The position numbers were made by a program, and so were the translations under genes. A stretch of 64,000 bases of DNA. Origin: Streptomyces mutabilis (GTDB lineage Bacteria > Actinomycetota > Actinomycetes > Streptomycetales > Streptomycetaceae). Shown one piece after another: positions 18,312 through 26,826 of the stretch. Under the pieces are notes generated by a model. The model had not been told where the DNA came from. It saw nothing but the letters and a program-made list of their open reading frames with translations, and did not search any database. Location: the NCBI RefSeq assembly GCF_014649815.1, contig NZ_BMTT01000002.1:186001-250000 (forward strand), written 5' to 3'. The first letter of the stretch is position 1. Every line of letters starts with the position of its first letter.

Positions 18312-18947
18312 GTGACCTCCCATCCGCCCATACCGACGCGAGTCGTGCTGCTCTGCGGCCCTTCCGGCTCCGGCAAGTCCCTCCTCGCCGCCCACTCCGG
18401 CCTCCCGGTGCTGCGGCTCGACGACTTCTACAAGGAGGGCACCGACCCGACGCTGCCGCTGACGCCGCAGAGCTCCGACATCGACTGGGACCACCCTGGC
18501 TCGTGGGACGCGGACGCCGCCGTCGCCGCGATCACGGAGCTGTGCCGGGCGGGCCGTGCACAGGTGCCCGTCTACGACATCTCGCGCAGCGCCCGCACCG
18601 GCGAGGAGACGGTCGACATCGGGCGGACCCCGCTGTTCCTCGCGGAGGGAATCTTCGCCGCCGAACTCGTGGCCCGCTGCCGGGAACTGGGCGTCCTGGC
18701 CGACGCGCTGTGCCTGAGCCGGGGCCCGGTGACGACCTTCCGCCGCCGCCTCGTGCGGGATCTGCGGGAGAACCGCAAGTCGGTGCCGTTCCTGCTGCGC
18801 CGCGGCTTGCGGCTGATGCGGCAGGAGCGGTCCGTCATCGCACGGCAGACGGCCCTGGGCGCGTACGCCTGCGACCGGGACGAGGCGATGGGCCGACTGG
18901 CGGCCGCGGCGGCGGGACGGTGCGCCACGGTGCGTACGGCGGCGTAA
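18312..18947 (+). CDS. Uridine kinase-like P-loop protein
   Basis: 211 residues from the GTG at 18312. Walker A GPSGSGKS is near residues 15-22. LRLDDFYKEG is the uridine-kinase substrate and Mg segment, and IDWDHPGSWD resembles the nucleoside-binding D-H-P region. An Arg-rich lid follows (FRRRLVRDLRENRK). Probable role: phosphorylation of uridine/cytidine in salvage, consistent with the cytidine deaminase and nucleoside uptake genes downstream, but it has no palindromic operator. CAGACT at 18298-18303 ends 9 bases before the GTG and no Shine-Dalgarno is seen, so it is probably leaderless. Confidence 0.75.
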   Translation: MTSHPPIPTRVVLLCGPSGSGKSLLAAHSGLPVLRLDDFYKEGTDPTLPLTPQSSDIDWDHPGSWDADAAVAAITELCRAGRAQVPVYDISRSARTGEETVDIGRTPLFLAEGIFAAELVARCRELGVLADALCLSRGPVTTFRRRLVRDLRENRKSVPFLLRRGLRLMRQERSVIARQTALGAYACDRDEAMGRLAAAAAGRCATVRTAA

Positions 18948-18980
18948 CACGCCCTCGCGCGCACCCCCGTACGCACGAGA

Positions 18981-19019
18981 AGCGGGACTGGACGGACCCC
19001 CCGGCCCTCCAGTCCCGCT
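18981..19019. terminator. Terminator between the kinase gene and sigQ
   Basis: AGCGGGACTGGA at 18981-18992 and its exact complement TCCAGTCCCGCT at 19008-19019 form a 12-bp stem with a 15-base loop, followed by TCTCTTCCCC on the plus strand. The tract 19020-19080 is rich in CCCCCGT repeats. Confidence 0.75.
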
Positions 19020-19172
19020 CTCTTCCCCCGTGTCCCCCGTTCCCCCGTGTCCCCCCGTTGTTCCCCCGTGGTGCTTCCCCGTGAGTAAGAGCCCGGTCCC
19101 CTCCCCCTGATACACCCCGGCTCGAACTTTTTTCACGGGTTCCTGCGGAGGTCACCCCGGACCTCCAGACCT

Positions 19173-19928
19173 TCAGGCGACGAGTTCGCCGAAGGCGTCC
19201 TCCCGGTCACGGCCGAAGCTGAGGACCTCGTCCTCGCGCAGCCGGCGGAGCGACCGCCAGATGCTGGACTTCACCGTGCCGACACTGATGCCGAGGATGT
19301 CCGCGATCTCCGGGTCCGTGCGGCCCTCGTAGTAGCGCAGGACCAGCATGGTGCGCTGGAGTTCGGGCAGCCGGGCCAGCGCCTGCCACAGGACGGTGCG
19401 CAGCTCGGTGCCGCGCATCGCGTCCGTGTCGCCGGGCGTCTCCGGCAGTTCCTCGGTCGGGTACTCGTTGAGCTTGCGGCGGCGCCAGGCGCTGATGTGC
19501 AGGTTGGTCATGGTGCGGCGGAGGTATCCGCCGACCGCCGCCTTGTCACTGATCCGGTCCCACGCCCGGTAGGTCGAGAACAGCGCGCTCTGCAGCAGGT
19601 CCTCGGCCTCGAAGCGGTCGCCGGTGAGGTGGTAGGCGGTGGCGTACAGGGAGGCGCGGCGCTCCTGGACGTAGGCGGTGAACTCCGCCTCCGACAGCGA
19701 GCGGCGCTCCCCCTCGGCCTCCCCGTACGCCGTTCCCCCGTGCGGTCCCCCCTGGGTTCCCCCCTTGGCGGCGTCCACCACCGTCATGTAGGTGGTGTGC
19801 TGCCGCCCGGTGCCGCGAGCGCACCCCCGCCCGCTCACGGCACCGGACTTCTCCGCGGACCGGTGTGCGTGCACGTCGTGCAGACGCGTGACCACTGCGC
19901 TGGTGCTGGTGCCGTGCAGCGTGTTCAT
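19173..19928 (-). CDS. sigQ: RNA polymerase sigma factor SigQ (ECF, SigE-like family)
   Basis: Up to 251 residues. Region 2 lies at about 80-150 (ATAYHLTGDRFEAEDLLQSALF; AVGGYLRRTMTNLHISAWRRRK) and region 4 at about 175-235 (LPELQRTMLVLRYYEGRTDPEIADILGISVGTVKS). The first 50-70 residues are low complexity, and the ATG at 19787 (MTVVDAAKGG) is an alternative start. It sits head-to-head with afsQ1, the arrangement known in S. coelicolor, where AfsQ1 activates sigQ and SigQ antagonises antibiotic production. The intergenic AfsQ1-type repeat at 20046 supports the same control here. Confidence 0.88.
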   Translation of the reverse strand: MNTLHGTSTSAVVTRLHDVHAHRSAEKSGAVSGRGCARGTGRQHTTYMTVVDAAKGGTQGGPHGGTAYGEAEGERRSLSEAEFTAYVQERRASLYATAYHLTGDRFEAEDLLQSALFSTYRAWDRISDKAAVGGYLRRTMTNLHISAWRRRKLNEYPTEELPETPGDTDAMRGTELRTVLWQALARLPELQRTMLVLRYYEGRTDPEIADILGISVGTVKSSIWRSLRRLREDEVLSFGRDREDAFGELVA

Positions 19929-20045
19929 CTCGCGCCCCCCGTCGTGGACTTACGGTGTTCGACTTCGGTACTGCGTCTTGCGTCCTGCTGTGTTGCCTGT
20001 GCCGAAAAGCTTGCCGGGGTGACTTCATGACCGTGTCCGCCGACT

Positions 20046-20074
20046 GTCACAGACCTGTCACAAGGCTCCGTCAC
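20046..20074. promoter_or_regulatory. AfsQ1-type binding site in the sigQ-afsQ1 intergenic region
   Basis: GTCAC at 20046-20050 and 20057-20061 are separated by six bases, exactly the GTnAC-n6-GTnAC direct repeat described for AfsQ1. A third GTCAC follows at 20070-20074 after eight bases. It lies about 100 bases before afsQ1 and about 120 before sigQ. Confidence 0.75.
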
Positions 20075-20173
20075 GGGTGCGGCACGGTTCCTTCACAGGG
20101 TCCGGCGGCAGGGTCGGTGCCGTTGTGGACCCACAGGTCGAACCGCACCCCCTCCATGGGCCAGAATGAGCCC

Positions 20174-20851
20174 GTGCCTTCCCTGTTGCTGATCGAGGAC
20201 GACGACGCCATCCGCACGGCCCTGGAGCTCTCACTGACGCGCCAGGGTCACCGGGTGGCCACCGCTGCAAGCGGTGAGGACGGTCTGAAGCTGTTGCGCG
20301 AGCAGCGGCCGGACCTGATCGTGCTGGACGTGATGCTGCCCGGCATCGACGGGTTCGAGGTGTGCCGGCGCATCCGGCGCACCGACCAGCTGCCGATCAT
20401 CCTGCTGACCGCCCGCAACGACGACATCGACGTGGTCGTCGGTCTCGAGTCGGGCGCCGACGACTACGTGGTCAAACCCGTCCAGGGCCGGGTGCTCGAC
20501 GCCCGGATCCGGGCCGTGCTGCGGCGCGGGGAGCGGGAGTCCAGCGACTCGGCAAGCTTCGGCAGCCTGGTCATCGACCGTTCCGCGATGACCGTCACCA
20601 AGAACGGGGAGGACCTCCAGCTCACGCCGACCGAGCTGCGGCTCCTGCTCGAACTGAGCCGGCGGCCGGGACAGGCGCTGTCCCGGCAGCAGTTGCTGCG
20701 GCTGGTGTGGGAGCACGACTACCTCGGCGACTCCCGGCTGGTGGACGCCTGCGTGCAGCGGCTGCGCGCCAAGGTCGAGGACGTGCCGTCGTCCCCGACC
20801 CTGATCCGTACCGTGCGGGGTGTCGGCTACCGGCTGGATCCGCCTCAGTGA
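20174..20851 (+). CDS. afsQ1: Response regulator AfsQ1
   Basis: 225 residues, OmpR family. Receiver domain 1-115 has the acidic pocket EDDD near 8-11, phosphoacceptor Asp52 in IVLDVML, and a switch Lys in DDYVVKP. A winged-helix DNA-binding domain spans about 130-222 (LTPTELRLLLELSRRPGQALSRQQLL; LVDACVQRLRAKVE; RTVRGVGYRL). It controls antibiotic production, sigQ and nitrogen-related genes in S. coelicolor. The GTG at 20174 gives the known length. CAGAAT at 20162-20167 ends 7 bases upstream, so the mRNA is probably leaderless. Overlaps afsQ2 by four bases (GTGA). Confidence 0.94.
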   Translation: MPSLLLIEDDDAIRTALELSLTRQGHRVATAASGEDGLKLLREQRPDLIVLDVMLPGIDGFEVCRRIRRTDQLPIILLTARNDDIDVVVGLESGADDYVVKPVQGRVLDARIRAVLRRGERESSDSASFGSLVIDRSAMTVTKNGEDLQLTPTELRLLLELSRRPGQALSRQQLLRLVWEHDYLGDSRLVDACVQRLRAKVEDVPSSPTLIRTVRGVGYRLDPPQ

Positions 20852-22491
20852 CACAGGAACACCAGGGGGGTTCACGCGGCTGGGCCGCGGCTCGCAAGGG
20901 AGTCTGGGCCGGGCTGCGCTTCACCAGCCTGCGTCTCAGGCTCGTCCTCGTCTTCGGTCTGGTCGCGCTCACCGCGGCCGTCTCCGCGTCCGGCATCGCC
21001 TACTGGCTGAACCGGGAGGCGGTGCTCACCCGCACCCAGGACGCCGTGCTGCGGGGCTTCGAGCAGGAGATGCAGAACCGCGCCGGCGCGCTGCCGGAGA
21101 ACCCCTCGCAGGACGAGTTGCAGCACACCGCGGGGCAGATGGCCAACAGCAGCCAGCGGTTCAGCGTGCTGCTGGTCGCCGAGAACTCCGACGGGAAGAC
21201 CGTGTACGGCAGTTCCGGCGGGCTGGGCGGCTTCTCGCTGGCCGACGTGCCCGAGTCGCTGCGCACCGCCGTGGGCAAGGAGCAGAGGGTCACCTCGGCC
21301 AACAAGCACCCGTACCACCTGTACTGGCAGCGGATCACCGAGGACGACACCCCGTACCTCGTGGCCGGGGCGAAGGTGATCGGCGGCGGGCCGACCGGCT
21401 ACATGCTCAAGACGCTGGAGCCGGAGGCCAAGGACCTCAACTCGCTCGCCTGGTCGCTGGGGATCGCCACCGGGCTCGCCCTGCTCGGCTCCGCGCTGCT
21501 CGCCCAGGCGCTGGCGACGACCGTGCTCAAGCCGGTGCACCGGCTGGGGGTGGCGGCGCGGCGCCTCGGCGAGGGCAAGCTGGACACCCGGCTGCGCGTG
21601 TCCGGCACCGACGAACTGGCCGATCTGTCCCGGACGTTCAACAGCGCCGCCGAGAACCTGGAGAAGCGGGTGGCGGACATGGCGGGCCGGGAGCAGGCGT
21701 CGCGGCGCTTCGTGGCGGACATGAGCCATGAGCTGCGTACCCCGCTGACGGCGATCACGGCCGTGACGGAGGTGCTGGAGGAGGAGCTGGAGTTCGAGGG
21801 CGGCGGCTTCGACCCGATGATCGAGCCCGCGGTCCGGCTCGTGGTGAGCGAGACGCGGCGGCTCAACGACCTCGTGGAGAACCTGATGGAGGTCACCCGC
21901 TTCGACGCGGGCACGGCCCGGCTGGTCCTGGACGACGTCGACGTGGCCGACCAGATCACCGCCTGCATCGACGCCCGCGCCTGGCTGGACGCCGTCGACC
22001 TGGACGCCGAGCGCGGCATCCACGCCCGGCTCGACCCGCGCCGCCTGGACGTGATCCTGGCCAACCTGATCGGCAACGCGCTCAAGCACGGCGGGTCGCC
22101 GGTGAGGGTGTCGGTGGCGCGGGCGGACGACGAGGTCGTCATCCGGGTGCGGGACCACGGGCCCGGCATCCCCGAGGACGTCCTGCCGCACGTCTTCGAC
22201 CGCTTCTACAAGGCGAGCGCCTCTCGGCCGCGCTCCGAGGGCAGCGGGCTCGGCCTGTCCATCGCCCTGGAGAACGCGCACATCCACGGCGGTGAGATCA
22301 CCGCCGAGAACCACCCCGAAGGGGGTGCGGTGTTCGTGCTGCGGCTGCCTCAGGCCCCCTCGCCGCCGACGGACGGGGACGAGGACGCGGCGGACGGCGG
22401 GGGCGCCGACGGCTCCTCGGGCTCCTCGAACTCCCCGGGCTCTGCCGGTTCCCGGGGGGACGAGGGCAAGGACGCGAAGGGACAGGTCTGA
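20848..22491 (+). CDS. afsQ2: Sensor histidine kinase AfsQ2
   Basis: 547 residues. TM1 is at about 33-56 (LVLVFGLVALTAAVSASGIAY), an extracytoplasmic sensor region runs to about 195, and TM2 to about 230 (SLGIATGLALLGSALLAQAL). HAMP follows, then the dimerisation/phosphoacceptor box FVADMSHELRTP with His294 and the HATPase domain (N box NLIGNALKHG, DHGPGIP, SGLGLSIALENAH). About 45 acidic/Gly/Ser-rich residues form the tail. It phosphorylates AfsQ1; GTGA and TGATG overlaps on both sides tie it to afsQ1 and the lipoprotein gene. Confidence 0.94.
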   Translation: MTQEHQGGSRGWAAARKGVWAGLRFTSLRLRLVLVFGLVALTAAVSASGIAYWLNREAVLTRTQDAVLRGFEQEMQNRAGALPENPSQDELQHTAGQMANSSQRFSVLLVAENSDGKTVYGSSGGLGGFSLADVPESLRTAVGKEQRVTSANKHPYHLYWQRITEDDTPYLVAGAKVIGGGPTGYMLKTLEPEAKDLNSLAWSLGIATGLALLGSALLAQALATTVLKPVHRLGVAARRLGEGKLDTRLRVSGTDELADLSRTFNSAAENLEKRVADMAGREQASRRFVADMSHELRTPLTAITAVTEVLEEELEFEGGGFDPMIEPAVRLVVSETRRLNDLVENLMEVTRFDAGTARLVLDDVDVADQITACIDARAWLDAVDLDAERGIHARLDPRRLDVILANLIGNALKHGGSPVRVSVARADDEVVIRVRDHGPGIPEDVLPHVFDRFYKASASRPRSEGSGLGLSIALENAHIHGGEITAENHPEGGAVFVLRLPQAPSPPTDGDEDAADGGGADGSSGSSNSPGSAGSRGDEGKDAKGQV

Positions 22492-23111
22492 TGACCGTAC
22501 GCCGCCTGCCGGTCCGTCCGGGGCCGGCCGTGCTGGGTGTACTGGCGCTGCTGCTCACCGGGTGCGGTATCCGGTCCACGGAGGTGCCCACCGACTTCGG
22601 TCCGGCGCCGTCGCGGGTGCGCTGCTCGCTCGCCGAACCGGATGTGTCCGCGCGGACCGTGCCCGGTGTGCCGGTTCAGGTGTTCCTGCTGTGCGGTTCG
22701 TCGCTGGTGGCCGTGGACCGGACGATGCAGGTGCCGGAGGCCGCGGCGGGCTCCGGTCGGCGGGTGACGGTGGCGCAGGGACTGCTCGACGAACTGACGG
22801 AGCCGCCGTCGGCCGCGGAGAAGCAGGCCGGTTACACCACGGACGTGCGCGGCGAGGTCGCGGTGACCGGCCCGCGCACGGGCGACCCCGAGGACACGCT
22901 GCGGCTGAGCACCGCCCCCGCCGACCTCACCTCGTACGCGCTGGCCCAGATCGTGTGTACCTTCTCCGACTCGGCGGCGGCCGAGGGCGACGGCTCCGTC
23001 ATCCTGGCCGGCCCCTCCGACGCGCCCGCGCGCCGCTACTCCTGCACGGACGAGGTACGGGCCCGGCCGGGCAGCAACGAGCCGCCGCCCACCGAGGTCA
23101 CCGACGGCTGA
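22491..23111 (+). CDS. Lipoprotein of the afsQ operon
   Basis: 206 residues. The N-terminal signal (VRRLPVRPGPAVLGVLALLL) ends in a lipobox LLTG with Cys25. The mature domain contains four further Cys (VRCSLAEP, VFLLCGSS, IVCTFSD, YSCTDE), enough for two disulfides. Its ATG overlaps the afsQ2 stop (TGATG), so it is translationally coupled to the sensor kinase. An extracytoplasmic lipoprotein in a two-component operon is a good candidate for modulating the sensor, but no function is shown by the sequence. Confidence 0.85.
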   Translation: MTVRRLPVRPGPAVLGVLALLLTGCGIRSTEVPTDFGPAPSRVRCSLAEPDVSARTVPGVPVQVFLLCGSSLVAVDRTMQVPEAAAGSGRRVTVAQGLLDELTEPPSAAEKQAGYTTDVRGEVAVTGPRTGDPEDTLRLSTAPADLTSYALAQIVCTFSDSAAAEGDGSVILAGPSDAPARRYSCTDEVRARPGSNEPPPTEVTDG

Positions 23112-23275
23112 CGGGCGGGAAGGCCACCCCCGGGGCGCGCAGTGCGGCGCGGGGTCCCTCCCGTCCGGCCGGGGGCGTGGGTCCGGGGCGTGTGGCGTGG
23201 GCCGTGTGGCGCAAGCCTCACCCTTGCGTGGGAGGTGCCGGAACCGCGCGCGGCGGCGGCCGCGTCTAGGGGGGC

Positions 23276-23827
23276 GTGCAGCGTCATGGGTTCCTCGGCG
23301 GCAGCGCCGCGCTCCGCATCCGTGTGACAGGAAGTGCTCTCCTGGTCGCACATCTCGCGTTCGTCGCCTGGTACACCCTGCGGCCGCTGGACGTCCCCTG
23401 GGTGCTGCCGCCGAACCTGCAGCCCTTCGACGGGATCCGCGCCGATCTGGCGCTGGGCTGGCCCGCGGCGGCGCGGGCCATCGGCGGGTCGATGGCGCTG
23501 CTGGCACCACTGGGCGTGCTGCTGCCGGTGGCGGGGGGCCGGCTGACCGTCTCGCCATTGGGCTCGCTGCTGCGCACCACGGCCGCGGGGGCCCTGCTGT
23601 CGCTGGGCATCGAGCTGCTGCAGACCGGGGTGCCCGGTCAGGTCGTCGATGTCGACTCACTGCTGCTGAACACGGCCGGCGTGGCCCTCGTGCACCTCGC
23701 CGTCGTTCCCGCGGGCCGTGCCCGGCTCCGTCGCAGGTCCGAGCGTGGGCGGCGGGACAACGTCCCCCAGGAGGAGCACGCTCAGGGTCGGACCCCGACG
23801 ATTCCCAGGGTCGGTATCGCCCCGTAG
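23276..23827 (+). CDS. VanZ-like family membrane protein
   Basis: 183 residues from a GTG at 23276. Four to five membrane segments carry VanZ-type motifs: WYTLRPLDVPW (the family Y-x-T-L-x-P near the first helix), NLQPFDGIRADL, and a GIELLQ...VDVDSLLLNTAGVALVH helix with the conserved E-x-x-Q and D-x-x-x-N-x-x-G. The C-terminus is Arg-rich and cytoplasmic. VanZ relatives alter the cell envelope, with low-level teicoplanin resistance in the founding case. No biochemical role can be assigned here. Confidence 0.8.
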   Translation: MQRHGFLGGSAALRIRVTGSALLVAHLAFVAWYTLRPLDVPWVLPPNLQPFDGIRADLALGWPAAARAIGGSMALLAPLGVLLPVAGGRLTVSPLGSLLRTTAAGALLSLGIELLQTGVPGQVVDVDSLLLNTAGVALVHLAVVPAGRARLRRRSERGRRDNVPQEEHAQGRTPTIPRVGIAP

Positions 23828-23923
23828 AGCGACGCTTTGTTCCGTTCGTCTCCGTAGCGTGGAGGGCAGATGAAGGGGAAGTCGACCAGGCAGTCCCCGC
23901 CACACGCAGATGAAGGAGCCGCG

Positions 23924-24127
23924 ATGTCCCGCCTCGCCCGCCCCACCCACGGCCGCATGATCGGCGGAGTGTGCGCCGCGCTGGCCCGGCGCTTCGGCAC
24001 CTCCACCACCACGATGCGGGTGATCTTCCTGGTCTCCTGCCTGCTGCCCGGCCCGCAGTTCCTGCTCTACCTCGCCCTGTGGATCCTGCTGCCGTCCGAG
24101 GAGAAGGCCGCGCGCACGGCCTGGTAG
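23924..24127 (+). CDS. PspC-domain small membrane protein
   Basis: 67 residues. MSRLARPTHGRMIGGVCAALARRFG is the PspC N-terminal amphipathic signature, followed by MRVIFLVSCLLPGPQFLLYLALWILLP with two short membrane helices and a Glu/Lys tail. GAAGGAG precedes the ATG at 23924, which is preferred over the in-frame ATG at 23870. Free-standing PspC proteins are common in actinobacteria and linked to envelope stress. Followed by a very strong terminator. Confidence 0.85.
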   Translation: MSRLARPTHGRMIGGVCAALARRFGTSTTTMRVIFLVSCLLPGPQFLLYLALWILLPSEEKAARTAW

Positions 24128-24157
24128 ACCGTCGGACGCACCTCCCTTGGGCACGCC

Positions 24158-24194
24158 GAAGGGGCGCACCCGGGGACACCGGGTGCGCCCCTTC
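24158..24194. terminator. Strong bidirectional terminator
   Basis: GAAGGGGCGCACCCGG and its perfect complement around a five-base GGACA loop (16-bp stem), flanked by further partial pairing. It serves the PspC gene and the convergent secreted-protein gene at 24217. Confidence 0.9.
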
Positions 24195-24216
24195 CGGCGC
24201 GTCGGGAGGGCGCGGG

Positions 24217-24570
24217 TCAGCCGCCGAGCGGGATGCCGTTGACCGGCAGGCCCTGCGCCGGCAGACCGCCGAGGAGTCCGGCGACCGGCTTGGCCGGGGT
24301 GTCGGCGAGCTGCTGCTCGACGACCTTCTCGACGAACGGCGGCGCGGAGGTCAGACCCGCACTGGAGAGGTGGCGGCCCTGCTCCACGACGTTGCCCACG
24401 CCGGGCGCCACCTGGGAGACGGCGTCGGCCGGGAGCGTCTGGGCGACGGAGTCCACCGTCTTGGTGGCGTCCGGGAGCTCCGGGGCCGCAGTGGCCGCGC
24501 CCGCGCCGGCGGCGGCGAAGGCGGCGCCGAGGGCAGCGACACCGAGGGTCTTGGCAGCAGACTGCTTCAT
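24217..24570 (-). CDS. Small secreted protein, function unknown
   Basis: 117 residues from the ATG at 24570 (GAGGACG upstream). A Sec signal peptide reads MKQSAAKTLGVAALGAAFAA with cleavage probably after ATAA. The mature chain is about 90 residues, has no Cys, starts with a helical LPDATKTVDSVAQTLP region and ends in a Gly/Leu/Pro-rich LLGGLPAQGLPVNGIPLGG-type tail. Similar in design to the product of 17748-18152. No known domain; cell-surface or extracellular. Confidence 0.7.
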   Translation of the reverse strand: MKQSAAKTLGVAALGAAFAAAGAGAATAAPELPDATKTVDSVAQTLPADAVSQVAPGVGNVVEQGRHLSSAGLTSAPPFVEKVVEQQLADTPAKPVAGLLGGLPAQGLPVNGIPLGG

Positions 24571-24708
24571 GAAATGCGTCCTCGAATGGAATGACGGGGA
24601 TGTGAGCGGGCCTCGACCGTAAACATGCACCGCACCCGGCGGCAAACATCGAAATGCGGACGGATTGTGAAAGCCCGCCCGCATGTCCGCATTACCGTCC
24701 CCTTCCCG

Positions 24709-25878
24709 TCAACCCTTATCCTCGACAGAACCGCTGGTGGAAGCCGTCTGCTGGAACAGCCATTCGGACTTCAACTCGGCATAGCCGGGCTTGATGACGT
24801 CATTGATCATGGCCAGTCGTTCATCGAAAGGGATGAACGCTGATTTCATCGCATTGACGGAGAACCACTGCATGTCGTCGAGCGTGTAACCGAACGCGTC
24901 GACAAGGTGCTCGAATTCACGGCTCATGCCGGTGTGGGACATCAGCCGGTTGTCCGTGTTCACGGTGGCACGGAAGTGCAGTCGGCGCAGCAGGCCGATC
25001 GGGTGCTCGGCGTACGAGTCGGCCGCGCCGGTCTGGAGGTTGGAGCTGGGGCACAGCTCCAGGGGGATGCGCTTGTCCCGGACGTAGGAGGCGAGCCGGC
25101 CGAGCTTGACCGTGCCGTCCTCGTGGACCTGGATGTCGTCGATGATGCGCACGCCGTGTCCGAGCCGGTCGGCGCCGCACCACTGGAGGGCCTGCCAGAT
25201 GGACGGCAAACCGAAGGCCTCACCCGCGTGAATAGTGAAGTGATTGTTTTCACGCTTGAGGTACTCGAAGGCGTCGAGGTGCCGGGTGGGCGGGTAGCCG
25301 GCCTCCGCGCCCGCGATGTCGAAGCCGACGACTCCGAGGTCGCGGTAGCGGTTGGCGAGCTCGGCGATCTCCAGGGCGCGTGCGGCGTGCCGCATGGCGG
25401 TGAGCAGGGCGCCGACGCGGATGCGGTGACCGCTCTCGCGTGCGCGCCGCTCGCCCTCCCGGAAGCCTTCGTTGACGGCCTCGACGACCCCTTCGAGGCT
25501 GAGCCCGCCCTCCAGGTGCTGCTCGGGGGCGTAGCGCACCTCTGCGTAGACGACGCCGTCCGCGGCGAGGTCCTCGGCGCACTCGGCGGCGACCCGGACC
25601 AGGGCGTCGCGGGTCTGCATGACGCCGACGGTGTGGGAGAAGGTCTCCAGGTAGCGCTCCAGCGAACCGGAGTCGGCGGCCTGGCGGAACCAGGTGCCGA
25701 GCCGGTCGGCGTCGGTCTCCGGGAGCTTCGAGTAGCCCGTGTCCCGGGCGAGTTCGACGACCGTGCCGGGGCGCAGCCCGCCGTCGAGGTGGTCGTGCAG
25801 CAGAACCTTCGGCGCCCGGCGGATGTGGTCCGGCGTCGGTGTCCTCGCGCTGGTCGTCGCGGTGCTCTGGCTCGTCAT
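24709..25878 (-). CDS. add: Adenosine deaminase
   Basis: 389 residues with the deaminase barrel signatures: [10 protein letters not shown] (Zn-binding HxH), [10 protein letters not shown] (third His and proton-donor Glu), [23 protein letters not shown] and VNTDNRLMS (Zn Asp). It converts (deoxy)adenosine to (deoxy)inosine, which feeds the phosphorylase at 8941. The ATG at 25878 lacks a ribosome-binding site. On the minus strand TAGAGT (complement of 25885-25890) ends 7 bases before it, so a leaderless mRNA is predicted, with the operator at 25895-25906 immediately upstream. Confidence 0.94.
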   Translation of the reverse strand: MTSQSTATTSARTPTPDHIRRAPKVLLHDHLDGGLRPGTVVELARDTGYSKLPETDADRLGTWFRQAADSGSLERYLETFSHTVGVMQTRDALVRVAAECAEDLAADGVVYAEVRYAPEQHLEGGLSLEGVVEAVNEGFREGERRARESGHRIRVGALLTAMRHAARALEIAELANRYRDLGVVGFDIAGAEAGYPPTRHLDAFEYLKRENNHFTIHAGEAFGLPSIWQALQWCGADRLGHGVRIIDDIQVHEDGTVKLGRLASYVRDKRIPLELCPSSNLQTGAADSYAEHPIGLLRRLHFRATVNTDNRLMSHTGMSREFEHLVDAFGYTLDDMQWFSVNAMKSAFIPFDERLAMINDVIKPGYAELKSEWLFQQTASTSGSVEDKG

Positions 25879-25894
25879 TTCCGCACTCTAACTC

Positions 25895-25906
25895 CTACGC
25901 GCGTAG
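25895..25906. promoter_or_regulatory. Nucleoside-regulon operator, add promoter
   Basis: Perfect CTACGCGCGTAG ending four bases before the add -10 hexamer TAGAGT on the minus strand, 16 bases from the ATG. Same geometry as at deoC, with the palindrome in the -35/-10 spacer. Confidence 0.8.
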
Positions 25907-26032
25907 AGCAACGGGTGAACGCACGGACCCGGGGAACGCGCCGCACGGAACCAGGGTTTACGGATCCGTCGATATGTAACGGTGACTGCGAGGACGGGTG
26001 GCGTACACCCGGTCTTCTGAGAATGTTCTGCC

Positions 26033-26794
26033 ATGGCACAGCAAGCGACGCCGGTCCGTCGGGCCCGGCTGGGGCGAACGCTCGGTCCGGAGAGGACGGC
26101 GGTGAGCGGGGTGGTGCTGCTGCTCCCCGGCGGGGACGAGGTCTCCGGCCGCAGACCGTCTCCGTTGCTGGCGGCGGCTTCCGTGCGCGCGCTCGGGCGC
26201 CGGCTCGCGCGCGCGGGGCGGGACGAGGGCCTGGCCGCGCACGTCGTGCACTACCGCTACCGCGGCTGGAACGGTGCGGAGGCCCACCTCGCCCGCGACG
26301 CCGACTGGGCCGCCGAGGAGGCCGTACGGCGCTACGGCGACGTGCCCGTCTGCCTGGCCGGCATCGGCATGGGGGGCCGGGCCGCGCTGCGCGCGGGAGG
26401 GCACGATGCCGTCAACTCAGTGCTTGCGATCGCCCCTTGGCTGCCCGACGAGGACATGGCCGCGCCCCCCGAACCGGTGAAGCAGCTCGCCGGGCGTCAG
26501 GTGCTGATCGTGCACGGCACCAACGACGAACGCAGCGACCCCGAGCTGTCGTTCCGGCTGGCCTCCCGGGCGAAGAAGGCCAACCGCGCGGTGTGTCGGT
26601 TCGAGGTCCACTCCGACGGTCACGGTCTGCGCCACTACCGGGAGGAAGTCCTCGCGCTGGCCGAGGATTTCGTGATGGGCGCGCTCTTCGGGCTGCCCTT
26701 CTCGCGTCCGGTGGAGGACGCCCTGGCGGCTCCCCCGCCGCTGGGACTGCGGATGCCGTTGGCGGTGGGGTTCGGGAAGTCGTTGCGGCGGTAG
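26033..26794 (+). CDS. Alpha/beta-hydrolase fold protein lacking the nucleophilic serine
   Basis: 253 residues. An alpha/beta-hydrolase core is recognisable: VVLLLPGGDEVSG (strand and oxyanion turn), VVHYRYRGWNG, VCLAGIGMGGRAAL (nucleophile elbow), VLIVHGTNDERSDP (acid turn) and VHSDGHGLRHYREEV (His turn). The elbow G-x-S-x-G reads G-I-G-M-G, so the nucleophile Ser is Gly, while the Asp and His regions remain. It is either non-hydrolytic or uses another chemistry. No ribosome-binding site is seen; GAGAAT 9 bases upstream may be a -10. Confidence 0.75.
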   Translation: MAQQATPVRRARLGRTLGPERTAVSGVVLLLPGGDEVSGRRPSPLLAAASVRALGRRLARAGRDEGLAAHVVHYRYRGWNGAEAHLARDADWAAEEAVRRYGDVPVCLAGIGMGGRAALRAGGHDAVNSVLAIAPWLPDEDMAAPPEPVKQLAGRQVLIVHGTNDERSDPELSFRLASRAKKANRAVCRFEVHSDGHGLRHYREEVLALAEDFVMGALFGLPFSRPVEDALAAPPPLGLRMPLAVGFGKSLRR

Positions 26795-26826
26795 GTCCGT
26801 GGCCGGTCGCGGCGGCACGGCGGCGA

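Noticed and set aside
20872-22314. A 480-codon frame antisense to afsQ2
   Set aside because: Out-of-phase shadow with no similarity; the sense strand encodes a complete histidine kinase.
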